Virus record (IMG/VR): IMGVR_UViG_3300027734_000231 | Span: 1-30,300 of that record | DNA length: 30,300 bases | DNA from: a virus | Direction: 5' to 3' (one strand) | In this document: positions 8,011 to 15,075 of the stretch, piece after piece | Position numbering within the stretch: the first letter of the stretch is position 1 | How the letters are laid out: every line of letters starts with the position of its first letter | Notes under the pieces: model-generated | What the model saw: only the letters and a program-made list of their open reading frames with translations | The model's database searches: none | What the model was told of the DNA's origin: nothing | Program-made: the position numbers and the translations under genes

Positions 8011-8901
8011 ATGGCTGACTTACTGCCTCCGTGGACAATTGACTCGCTAGACAATTTAAAGTCTAGCATTGATGACTTAACACTCACACTCGATAGTCCA
8101 CTTTACGAAACCTCAGTAACCCTATGGGATGCCTATGGGTCTGTAACTGCGTCTGCAAGCGTTATAGCCAATGGCACGAGGGTTCAGAGTGGTAGTGGGG
8201 CAGTAGATGGTTCAGCAACTGTTACGGCAGATGCAGTAAGAGTTCAGTTAGCTAGTGCAAGCATTACGGCTAATGCCAGTGCTTCATGTGAAGGCACAAG
8301 AGTACAGAACGCAACAGTAGGAATAAATGCAGTAGCTTTTGTTGTCTGCGATGCTATTCGTGTCCAGTTTGCTAGTGGTAGTATCACTGGTAGTACCACT
8401 GTAAATGCTGTTGGCGGTATTGTTAAGGATGGCGTAGCCTCCGTTACTTGCGTAGCTTTAGTTGTCGCAAATGGCGGTATTGTTGCTGAAGGTGTAGCAA
8501 GTATTACTGGTAATGCAACAGTAAGCGCATCTGCAATCCGTCAGCAAAATGCTTCTGCTAGTGTTACCACAACATCTACAGTAGTTGCTTCTGCAATTAG
8601 GGTTAGAGACTCTGTAGCAAGCGTAAATGCTACTGCTCAAATATCTGCACAAGCTAACGCTACCTATGGTGGCCCTGTTGCGTTTACTGCAACTGCTACG
8701 ATTGTTGCGGATGGTCATATTCTTGGTGATAACTGGAATCCTGTTGTCGAAAATGACAACACTTGGACACCAGTAAGCAGAGACTCAAACACTTGGACAA
8801 CAGTTTCAAGAGATTCAAATACATGGACACCAGTTGCTGCTAACGACAACGATTGGGAAATTCAGTCTCAAGGAAGTAACACATGGCTACGAAAAAATTA
8901 A
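8011..8901 (+). CDS. Repeat-built fiber-like protein (20-residue and 10-residue repeats)
   Basis: A 296-residue protein almost wholly made of repeats. After a 43-residue N-terminal part (MADLLPPWTIDSLDNLKSSI...), residues 44-243 divide cleanly into ten tandem 20-residue units. Their loose consensus is S-V/I-T-x-x-A-x-V-x-A-x-A-I-R-V-Q-x-A-S-A. Residues 242-296 then have Trp every 10 residues (242, 252, 262, 272, 282, 292) in units like WTPVSRDSNT. Strict periodicity with alternating small and beta-branched residues suggests a beta-solenoid or stacked beta rod. A thin fiber or decoration is likely. The gene lies 1 nt after the previous stop and overlaps the hub gene by 19 nt. Function is inferred from form and place only. 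Confidence 0.7.
   Translation: MADLLPPWTIDSLDNLKSSIDDLTLTLDSPLYETSVTLWDAYGSVTASASVIANGTRVQSGSGAVDGSATVTADAVRVQLASASITANASASCEGTRVQNATVGINAVAFVVCDAIRVQFASGSITGSTTVNAVGGIVKDGVASVTCVALVVANGGIVAEGVASITGNATVSASAIRQQNASASVTTTSTVVASAIRVRDSVASVNATAQISAQANATYGGPVAFTATATIVADGHILGDNWNPVVENDNTWTPVSRDSNTWTTVSRDSNTWTPVAANDNDWEIQSQGSNTWLRKN
8140..8739 (+). repeat. Ten tandem 60-bp coding repeats
   Basis: Ten in-frame 60-bp units encode the 20-residue repeat. DNA similarity is modest but the protein period is exact, with no indels over 200 residues. Recurring cores are the 'RVQ' and 'GTRVQ/AIRVQ' codons and the SVT/SIT starts. Confidence 0.75.
8734..8898 (+). repeat. Tandem 30-bp coding repeats with Trp every 10 residues
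   Basis: Five full units and a partial one encode Trp-x-P-V-x-x-x-S/D-N-T. DNA identity between the central copies is high (aacacttggacacc-type cores), which suggests recent duplication compared with the older 60-bp array beside it. Confidence 0.75.
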
Positions 8902-10322
8902 CTTTTGGTGAGTGGATGCCTGACCAACCTAGCGTGTCAGGTGCGTTAACTGATGCTAAAAACGTGGTTTCTCAGGCTATCGGTTATGGCCCATTTCCTG
9001 CGCCAGTAACTTTTTCAACCAGTAATGCTGCTGAGAATTTAACTTCACTTTACGCTGCTAAGCAACCTAATGGTGATACTGCCTTGTTTGCTGCTGGCTC
9101 ATCTAAGATTTATACAGTAAGTGGTGTTGGTGCTATTACTCAGGTTAAAACTGGGATGACAACTGGCACTAACGACAGGGTTCGTTTTACTCAGTTTGGT
9201 AAGACTGTAATCTCTACAAACAATGCCGAAAAACTCCAAGCATGGACGCTAGGAACTTCTACATCGTTTGCTGACTTATCGGCTACTGCACCTATTGCTA
9301 AGTTCATTACAGTTGTCCGTGATTTTGTAGTTGTTGCAAATACGTTAGAAACGACACAACAACAGTATCGTGTTCGTTGGTCAGCCATCAATGATGAAAC
9401 AGATTGGACAGAGAACGTAAACACGCAGTCTGATTATCAGGACATTCCTGATGGTGGACAGATTGTAGGAATCCGTGGTGGTGAGTTTGGTCTTGTTCTT
9501 TTAGAGAGAGCAATTCACCGCATGAGTTATGTAGGTACTCCGTTTATTTTCCAGTTTGACAATATCTCTCGTGGTAAGGGTTGCATGGTAGCTGGCTCAA
9601 TTGCTCAGTACCAAGGTGTTACTTTCTTCCTGTCTGATGATGGCTTTTATTTGTGTGATGGGCAAAACGTAACACCTATTGGCGCAGAAAAAGTAGATAG
9701 ATTCTTTTTGCAAGATGCCTCAGATTCTGACTATGGAACTATGTCTGCTGCCGTTGACCCTATCCGTAAACTTGTAATCTGGAATTACAAATCTGTTAAT
9801 GGAAATAGAAACGTACTGATTTACAACTTTAAGACCCAAAAGTGGACTTATGGTGATGCGGGTACAGACTACTTGTCTGAAGCCTCTACATCGTCTGTAA
9901 CACTTGAGCAACTAGATAGTATTTCAACATCTATTGATGCTTTGACTACTTCTTTGGACTCACGTTTATATGTTGGCGGTAAATACTTCCTTGGTGGTAC
10001 TTTAGCCACTCGTGTGATGAGTTTTACAGGTGCTAACCAAACAGCCGTAATTTCTACGGGTGACTTAGACATTGGTGCTAACTCAGTAGTAACTTTAGCT
10101 AGACCTATTGTTGACAATGGCTCTGCAACTGTGGCTATTGCTTCTCGTACCCTGTTAAACCAAGGTGTAAGTTTTAATACTGCCGTAGCTGCTAGTTCAG
10201 AGAATCGTGTGCCACTTAGAAGCGCAGGTAGGTATCACAGGCTGAAAGTCACTCCTACTGGTGCTAACTGGAATAACGCTATCTCTGTGGATGTGGATGT
10301 GACTCCACAAGGGGTTCGCTGA
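8883..10322 (+). CDS. Tail hub / head-completion protein (P22 gp10 / T7 gp12-like)
   Basis: A 479-residue beta-rich protein. The pattern of short strands separated by polar turns is that of the beta-propeller tail hub that closes the portal channel and carries fibers. Characteristic parts are GEWMPDQPSVSGALTDAKNV near the start, then FVVVANTLETTQQQYRVRWS, INDETDWTENVNTQSDYQDI, a central GGEFGLVLLERAIHRMSYVG and FFLSDDGFYLCDG. A Val/Thr-rich C-terminal domain follows, ending in TPQGVR. The order portal, capsid, adaptor, hub matches podovirus gene order. It overlaps the repeat protein by 19 nt and touches the next gene by 1 nt. Confidence 0.75.
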   Translation: MATKKLTFGEWMPDQPSVSGALTDAKNVVSQAIGYGPFPAPVTFSTSNAAENLTSLYAAKQPNGDTALFAAGSSKIYTVSGVGAITQVKTGMTTGTNDRVRFTQFGKTVISTNNAEKLQAWTLGTSTSFADLSATAPIAKFITVVRDFVVVANTLETTQQQYRVRWSAINDETDWTENVNTQSDYQDIPDGGQIVGIRGGEFGLVLLERAIHRMSYVGTPFIFQFDNISRGKGCMVAGSIAQYQGVTFFLSDDGFYLCDGQNVTPIGAEKVDRFFLQDASDSDYGTMSAAVDPIRKLVIWNYKSVNGNRNVLIYNFKTQKWTYGDAGTDYLSEASTSSVTLEQLDSISTSIDALTTSLDSRLYVGGKYFLGGTLATRVMSFTGANQTAVISTGDLDIGANSVVTLARPIVDNGSATVAIASRTLLNQGVSFNTAVAASSENRVPLRSAGRYHRLKVTPTGANWNNAISVDVDVTPQGVR

Positions 10323-11104
10323 TGTTTAGAAGCCTACCCGCATTTGGTGGTGACCAGAGGGCTGTGGCTGAAGTAGTCCGTGGCATCATGGACGGAAAGA
10401 CCAATAACACAGGGACTTTGACGCTGGCAACTGGTGGAGCTTTAACTACCACTTTGACAGATAGAAGGATAGGCCCAGACAGCGTAATTGTCTTTGTCCC
10501 TGCTTCTGCTGCTGCTTTTGCTGATTCTGCGCCTTATGGTGCTTTTCAAGACGGAACAGACCAGACTGTAGCTAATACAACGACTGCCTATCCCATTACT
10601 TTTGACACAACAGACTTCTCCAATGGGGTTACTTTATCAAATAGTTCTAGGTTGAATGTAAAAGCAGCAGGGTTGTATAACATACAGTTTTCTATCCAAC
10701 TGAAAAACACAACAAACGACTCGCAAGATGCTGATATTTGGTTCAGAAAGAACGGAACAGATATAGCTGCTTCTAACAGTAGGTTTGGTTTAGCCCAGAG
10801 AAAATCATCTGGTGACCCATATCACTTAATTGGGGCAATGAACTTTTATGTAAATTTGGCAGCTAATGACTATATCCAGTTGATGTGGAGAGCATCAGAT
10901 GTTGGTGTGGTAATTGAGCATTATGTGGCTGGAACAAGCCCTACAAGACCATCTACGCCATCCGTGATAGCGACTGTTAACTTAGTGTCACTCGCTGCCT
11001 CGACAAACATATACGCTAGTTCCCAAGGACAGGGTACGGCTACGATTACCCACTTTGCCAATTCAACTGCAAATAAGACGTATAGATATGCAATTATTGG
11101 TTGA
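10322..11104 (+). CDS. Tail fiber protein with inserted C1q/TNF-like domain
   Basis: A 260-residue protein. Residues 1-25 (FGGDQRAVAEVVRGIMDGK) look like a virion anchor. Residues 26-71 (NTGTLTLATGGALTTTLTD, then RRIGPDSVIVFVP) and 225-260 (ASSQGQGTATITHFANS, ending TYRYAIIG) together form a small beta domain common in phage fibers. Between them, residues ~72-222 carry a jelly-roll-type segment: YPITFDTTDFSNG, LNVKAAGLYNIQFSIQLKN, DADIWFRKNGTDI and NFYVNLAANDYIQLMWRAS. This matches the strand pattern of C1q/TNF-like domains, trimeric binding modules in fibers. The function proposed is host-surface binding. Its ATG overlaps the last codons of the hub gene. Confidence 0.62.
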   Translation: MFRSLPAFGGDQRAVAEVVRGIMDGKTNNTGTLTLATGGALTTTLTDRRIGPDSVIVFVPASAAAFADSAPYGAFQDGTDQTVANTTTAYPITFDTTDFSNGVTLSNSSRLNVKAAGLYNIQFSIQLKNTTNDSQDADIWFRKNGTDIAASNSRFGLAQRKSSGDPYHLIGAMNFYVNLAANDYIQLMWRASDVGVVIEHYVAGTSPTRPSTPSVIATVNLVSLAASTNIYASSQGQGTATITHFANSTANKTYRYAIIG

Positions 11105-11125
11105 TTTTGATTATTTATGTATAAT
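11097..11125 (+). promoter_or_regulatory. Candidate sigma70-type promoter before internal virion genes
   Basis: A perfect TATAAT lies at 11120-11125. TTGGTT at 11097-11102 gives 17-nt spacing. Transcription would begin near 11132 and the message would start within the hairpin that follows. The perfect -10 in the only sizeable gap of the tail region argues for a real promoter. Confidence 0.5.
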
Positions 11126-11155
11126 GGATTCCGTGGATGACCCATCTTGGAATCC
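11126..11155 (+). promoter_or_regulatory. Leader hairpin before internal virion gene
   Basis: GGATTCC...GGAATCC forms a 7-bp outer stem, and inside it GATG-acc-CATC forms a 4-bp inner stem. The element lies between the TATAAT and the AGGAG of the next gene. It has no T-run, so it is more likely an mRNA stability, processing or attenuation element than a terminator. Confidence 0.45.
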
Positions 11156-11173
11156 GAAACTCTAGGAGTAAAG

Positions 11174-12055
11174 ATGGCTACGACTACCACATCTCAAATT
11201 GACCCAACAATCCAACCCTATCTGGGTTACGGATTACAGCAAGCACAACAACTGTATCAGGGCGGTGGCCCTCAATACTATGGTGGCCCAACATATGTTT
11301 CGCCTTCCACTACCACTCAGACAGGTTTACAGGCTTTAGAGGCTCGTGCTTCATTGGGTAACCCACTACTACAGTCTGCACAGAATCAGTTGCAAAACAC
11401 AGTTTCTGGTGGCTTCTTGGGTGGAAATCCATTCTTTCAAGGTGCTTTTCAACCTGCTGCACAAGCGGCTGAAATGCAATACAAACAGACTTTAGGCGAC
11501 ATTGCATCTAAATCAAGCATGGCAGGACGTTATGGCTCTGGTGCTATGGGTTCTTTACAAGACAGAGCTACTGGTCAGTTTGGTCAACAATTGGCTAACA
11601 CAGCAGGTCAGTTGGCTTATCAGAACTATGAGGCAGAACGAGCAAGGCAACAAGCCGCTACGATGGCTGCGCCTCAGATGGCTGGTGCTGATTACCAAGA
11701 TATTCAAGCCTTGTTACAAGCAGGTCAGGCTCGTGAAGGTTATACAGGCGCACAAACGCAAGCAGACATTGCTAAGTTTAATTTCCTGCAAAACCAACCA
11801 CAGCAGAACTTGCAGAACTATCTATCATTAGTATATGGAAACCCATTAGGACGAGTGGGTCAATCTACACAAACTGGCACTACAGACACATCTACATTGC
11901 AAAATGTTCTCGGTTTGGCTGCTGTTGGTGGTGGTTTGTATAAAAATCTAGGTGGCTCTACTGGCATTAGTAATTTGTGGAATAGTGGTTCTAATTGGTT
12001 AACTGGAAATACTAATGCTGATGCTGTAATCAATCCTTACTTTCAAGTAGGCTAA
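11174..12055 (+). CDS. Internal virion / DNA-ejection protein, Gln-Gly-rich
   Basis: A 293-residue protein. The frame opens at a TTG at 11147, but the ATG at 11174 has AGGAG 4 nt upstream and is the clear start. The composition is rich in Gln, Gly, Ala and Tyr with helical stretches (GYGLQQAQQLYQGG, FQPAAQAAEMQYKQTL, GQLAYQNYEAERARQQ). The end is glycine-rich and weakly hydrophobic (VLGLAAVGGGLYKNLGG). First of three consecutive genes of this type, it resembles the internal core or ejection proteins of podoviruses, released into the cell envelope with the DNA. No enzymatic motif is seen. Confidence 0.62.
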   Translation: MATTTTSQIDPTIQPYLGYGLQQAQQLYQGGGPQYYGGPTYVSPSTTTQTGLQALEARASLGNPLLQSAQNQLQNTVSGGFLGGNPFFQGAFQPAAQAAEMQYKQTLGDIASKSSMAGRYGSGAMGSLQDRATGQFGQQLANTAGQLAYQNYEAERARQQAATMAAPQMAGADYQDIQALLQAGQAREGYTGAQTQADIAKFNFLQNQPQQNLQNYLSLVYGNPLGRVGQSTQTGTTDTSTLQNVLGLAAVGGGLYKNLGGSTGISNLWNSGSNWLTGNTNADAVINPYFQVG

Positions 12056-12057
12056 TC

Positions 12058-13398
12058 ATGGCTGGACTATTAGATATTTTTGGTACTGGTGGCTCAAGCA
12101 CTATGGGTCTTTTGGGTATGTCTCCAGAGGACATTGCTCGTAATCGTGACGATGCACAAGCACAAGCCTTGTATGCTCTAGCGGGACGCTTATTTCAAGG
12201 TGGCAATACTGGTGCATCTATTGCACAGGGCTTACAACAAGGTCAGCAAGCCTATAAAGGAACAATGCAAGCTGGTTTGCAAGAACAACTGCAAAACTTC
12301 CAATTGCAAGATATGTTGAAAAAGCGTCAGCAAGAACAACAACTTCTTGAGCAACAACAACAAGCACAACAGATTTTAGCTAAAGCATATCGTCCTGAGA
12401 CATTTGCCGAAACACCATTGACTAACATATCAGGTCAAGAGATTGCGGGGCCAAATATGCCACAAGCCGCAGGTAAGGGTGTTTCTTCTGCAATGAATCA
12501 GTTAATTGGTCTTGGCCCTGCTGGATGGCAAGCACTACAAACTGCTGCTGGAATTGAAAAGTCAATGCGTCCAGAAACACTCACTATTAAAAAGGGTGAG
12601 AATCTTTTACAAAGAACACCAGAAGGCGAGTTTAAGCCTGTAAAACTTGAAGGATTGCCTTCAATGCAAAAAGGTGATAACCCATTTGAGCCTTTAATTA
12701 TTGGTGGTGCTGTTCATTCTAGTGTACTTCCGTATGCTAAGCAGCTTAGCCAAGGATTTGGTCGCATGGACGCAGAAGATGCAGATAAAAGCATGAGAAG
12801 TCTTGTCGAGATGAATAATCTTGCTACTCAACGTGATTTAACTCGTGAAGATTCACAGGCTAATAAAGCATTGACTGCTCAATTAGTTGCATTGCGTATT
12901 GATGAAGCAAAACGACAAGCAGAACAAGCAAAAGATGGTAAACCATTACCAACTAATATTTTGACTGACTTAGCAAAGCGTTCTGATAATGTTGTTCAAC
13001 TTGCTGGAATGAAAGAAACATTTAAGCCTGAATATGGTGGATATGTTACGGATGCAGCAGGACGTCTAGCAATTACTGTTGCTCTTAAATCTAGTGACCC
13101 TAAATCTAAAGAGTTTGGTCAATGGTGGCAAAACTATGATTTATATGCAAACCAAGTAAGAAATGATTTATTTGGTGCTGCATTATCTAAACAAGAAGCC
13201 GCTATGTTTGATAGAGCAACTGTTACAGCAGGTATGTCTGGAGCGCAGATTGCAGAAAATTTAAAACGTCAACAAGAAATCGCACAACGTGGATATGACA
13301 GATTAAGCAATGCAATGATGACTCAAGGTTATTCTAAGAGTGGTTTAAACGCATTGAAGCCTGTTTTGATGCCATCACTATCTAGCTTTGATAAGTAA
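12058..13398 (+). CDS. Internal virion protein, Gln-rich coiled coil
   Basis: A 446-residue protein. The N-terminus is MAGLLDIFGTGGSSTMGLLG with 'SPEDIARNRDDAQAQALYALAGRLFQGGN'-type helices. Residues ~75-115 are a dense Gln/Glu coiled coil and the rest is mostly helical. The C-terminal part includes LSKQEAAMFDRATVTAGMS and NLKRQQEIAQRGYDRLSNAM, a tail common to phage ejection proteins. It begins 2 nt after its upstream partner and runs into the next gene. A likely role is a part of the internal core that forms a channel for DNA entry; this is inferred from composition and order. Confidence 0.6.
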   Translation: MAGLLDIFGTGGSSTMGLLGMSPEDIARNRDDAQAQALYALAGRLFQGGNTGASIAQGLQQGQQAYKGTMQAGLQEQLQNFQLQDMLKKRQQEQQLLEQQQQAQQILAKAYRPETFAETPLTNISGQEIAGPNMPQAAGKGVSSAMNQLIGLGPAGWQALQTAAGIEKSMRPETLTIKKGENLLQRTPEGEFKPVKLEGLPSMQKGDNPFEPLIIGGAVHSSVLPYAKQLSQGFGRMDAEDADKSMRSLVEMNNLATQRDLTREDSQANKALTAQLVALRIDEAKRQAEQAKDGKPLPTNILTDLAKRSDNVVQLAGMKETFKPEYGGYVTDAAGRLAITVALKSSDPKSKEFGQWWQNYDLYANQVRNDLFGAALSKQEAAMFDRATVTAGMSGAQIAENLKRQQEIAQRGYDRLSNAMMTQGYSKSGLNALKPVLMPSLSSFDK

Positions 13399-13408
13399 GG
13401 AGAATACG

Positions 13409-15067
13409 ATGGCATTTGATTACGAAGGTGCAAAAGCTGCTGGTTATACAGATGACCAAATTAAGGCATACATTGATAGCCAAAAATCTGAAACTAAGCA
13501 ATCCGAAAAACAAACATTAAGTGCTGGTGAAGTTGCTTTAGGTGCTATTACAAGTTTTCCTTCTTCTGTTAAAAAAGTTGCAACTGAGGCTGTTGAAGCA
13601 TTGACAAGCCCAATTCAAACAACTAAAGCTGTTTTAGATTTAGGTGCTGGAATACTTCAAAATGTATTACCAGAAAAACTTGTTCAAACAATTGGCGAAG
13701 ATAAAACTAGTCGTGAATTAGCAAACAAAGTTGGTCAGTTCTATGCTGAAAAGTATGGAAGCGTTGAATCTGCAAAAAGAGCAATTGCAACTGACCCTGC
13801 TAGTGTTATGGCTGACCTATCTACAGTATTAACTGGTGGGTCAATGTTACCTACAAGAGCAGCACCAGCATTAGCTACTATGGCTCGTACTGTTGACCCA
13901 TTATTGGCAACATTAAAAGCTACTGGTGCTGTAGGAGAACTAGTAACAAATGCACCTAAACAAATTTTAGGAAAAACTGGTGGAATTGGAACTGAGCCAA
14001 TTACACAAGCCTATCAAGCAGGTCTTACTGGTGGTGAACAACTATCAACTTTAAAGCAAAATGTACGAGGCCAAGTAGCTAATACTGATGTACTTGATTT
14101 AGCAAAAGAAAACTTGCGCCAGATGAACATTGAGAAACAGAAAGAATATCGTTCTGGGATGATTGATGTTAAAAAAGATGCAACAATTTTAAAGTTTGAC
14201 AACATTGATAAGTCATTACAAGATGCTGCTCAGATGGTAACTTATGAAGGTAAGATTAAAGATGCAGATGCAGCTAAATATTTATCTGAAGTTGCAGGTT
14301 TTGTAAATGATTACAAATCATCAGACCCTACTAAATTTCATACTGCAATTGGATTAGATGCTTTAAAACAAACAATTGGTAATGTTCTTAACAAGATACC
14401 TCCAAATGAAAAAACAGCATATTCATCTGTTAAGTCAATTTATGATTCTGTAAAAAATGAAATTACTGCACAAGCACCTACTTATGCGGAAACAATGAAG
14501 GCATATACACAATCTTCAGATTTAATTATGGAGATTGAACGTGCGCTATCATTAGGTCAAAAGAAGTCAGCAGATACCGCTATGCGTAAACTGCAATCAG
14601 TAATGCGTAATAACGTAAATACTAATTATGGTCAACGACTAGATTTAGTTAAACAATTAGAAGCTGGTGGAAATAATCAATTGATGGCGGCATTAGCTGG
14701 TCAATCAATGGCTGATTGGATGCCTAGAGGTATGCAGGGCGCATTGTCTGGAACAAATACCTTACTTGCATCTAGTTTAGGTGGATTACCTGCTGCTGCG
14801 CTTATGGGTGCTGCATCATCTCCAAGATTGATTGGTGAAGGTGCTATGTTAGCTGGTCAAACTGTTCGTGGTGTAAAAAATATTCCATCAGTAGTTGGTC
14901 AATATGCACCACAACAAGCACGAGATTTATCAAATGCTGCTGTTCGTGGATTACTTGATGTTCAAAGCAAAATGCCAAACATAGACTATCCAACAATGTT
15001 TAATCTGCTTTATCAAGCAAACCAACCAAGAAAAATTGATTTAACTGGAATGGCTAACCCCGAATAA
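13409..15067 (+). CDS. Internal virion / DNA-ejection protein with N-terminal helical motif
   Basis: A 552-residue protein. The frame could open at TTG 13388, but the ATG at 13409 has AAGGAG 6 nt upstream. Residues 1-22 (FDYEGAKAAGYTDDQIKAYI) match a short helix-turn-helix-like motif found at the front of many phage ejection proteins. The middle is alpha-helical and Lys-rich. Residues ~430-490 are Ala/Gly/Leu-rich and could interact with membrane (LLASSLGGLPAAALMGAASS). Last and largest of the three-gene internal protein block, it precedes the tail fiber. No lytic transglycosylase signature is visible, so wall degradation during entry is not explained by these three proteins. Confidence 0.6.
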   Translation: MAFDYEGAKAAGYTDDQIKAYIDSQKSETKQSEKQTLSAGEVALGAITSFPSSVKKVATEAVEALTSPIQTTKAVLDLGAGILQNVLPEKLVQTIGEDKTSRELANKVGQFYAEKYGSVESAKRAIATDPASVMADLSTVLTGGSMLPTRAAPALATMARTVDPLLATLKATGAVGELVTNAPKQILGKTGGIGTEPITQAYQAGLTGGEQLSTLKQNVRGQVANTDVLDLAKENLRQMNIEKQKEYRSGMIDVKKDATILKFDNIDKSLQDAAQMVTYEGKIKDADAAKYLSEVAGFVNDYKSSDPTKFHTAIGLDALKQTIGNVLNKIPPNEKTAYSSVKSIYDSVKNEITAQAPTYAETMKAYTQSSDLIMEIERALSLGQKKSADTAMRKLQSVMRNNVNTNYGQRLDLVKQLEAGGNNQLMAALAGQSMADWMPRGMQGALSGTNTLLASSLGGLPAAALMGAASSPRLIGEGAMLAGQTVRGVKNIPSVVGQYAPQQARDLSNAAVRGLLDVQSKMPNIDYPTMFNLLYQANQPRKIDLTGMANPE

Positions 15068-15075
15068 GGACTGAT

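Noticed and set aside
8140-8739. Regular 60-bp spacing that could suggest a CRISPR-like array
   Set aside because: The period is a coding repeat without constant repeats or unique spacers and no cas genes are near.
9924-9938. TCAACATCTATTGAT, similar to the operator
   Set aside because: Second half-site is imperfect, there is no -10 box after it and it lies inside the hub gene; taken as chance.
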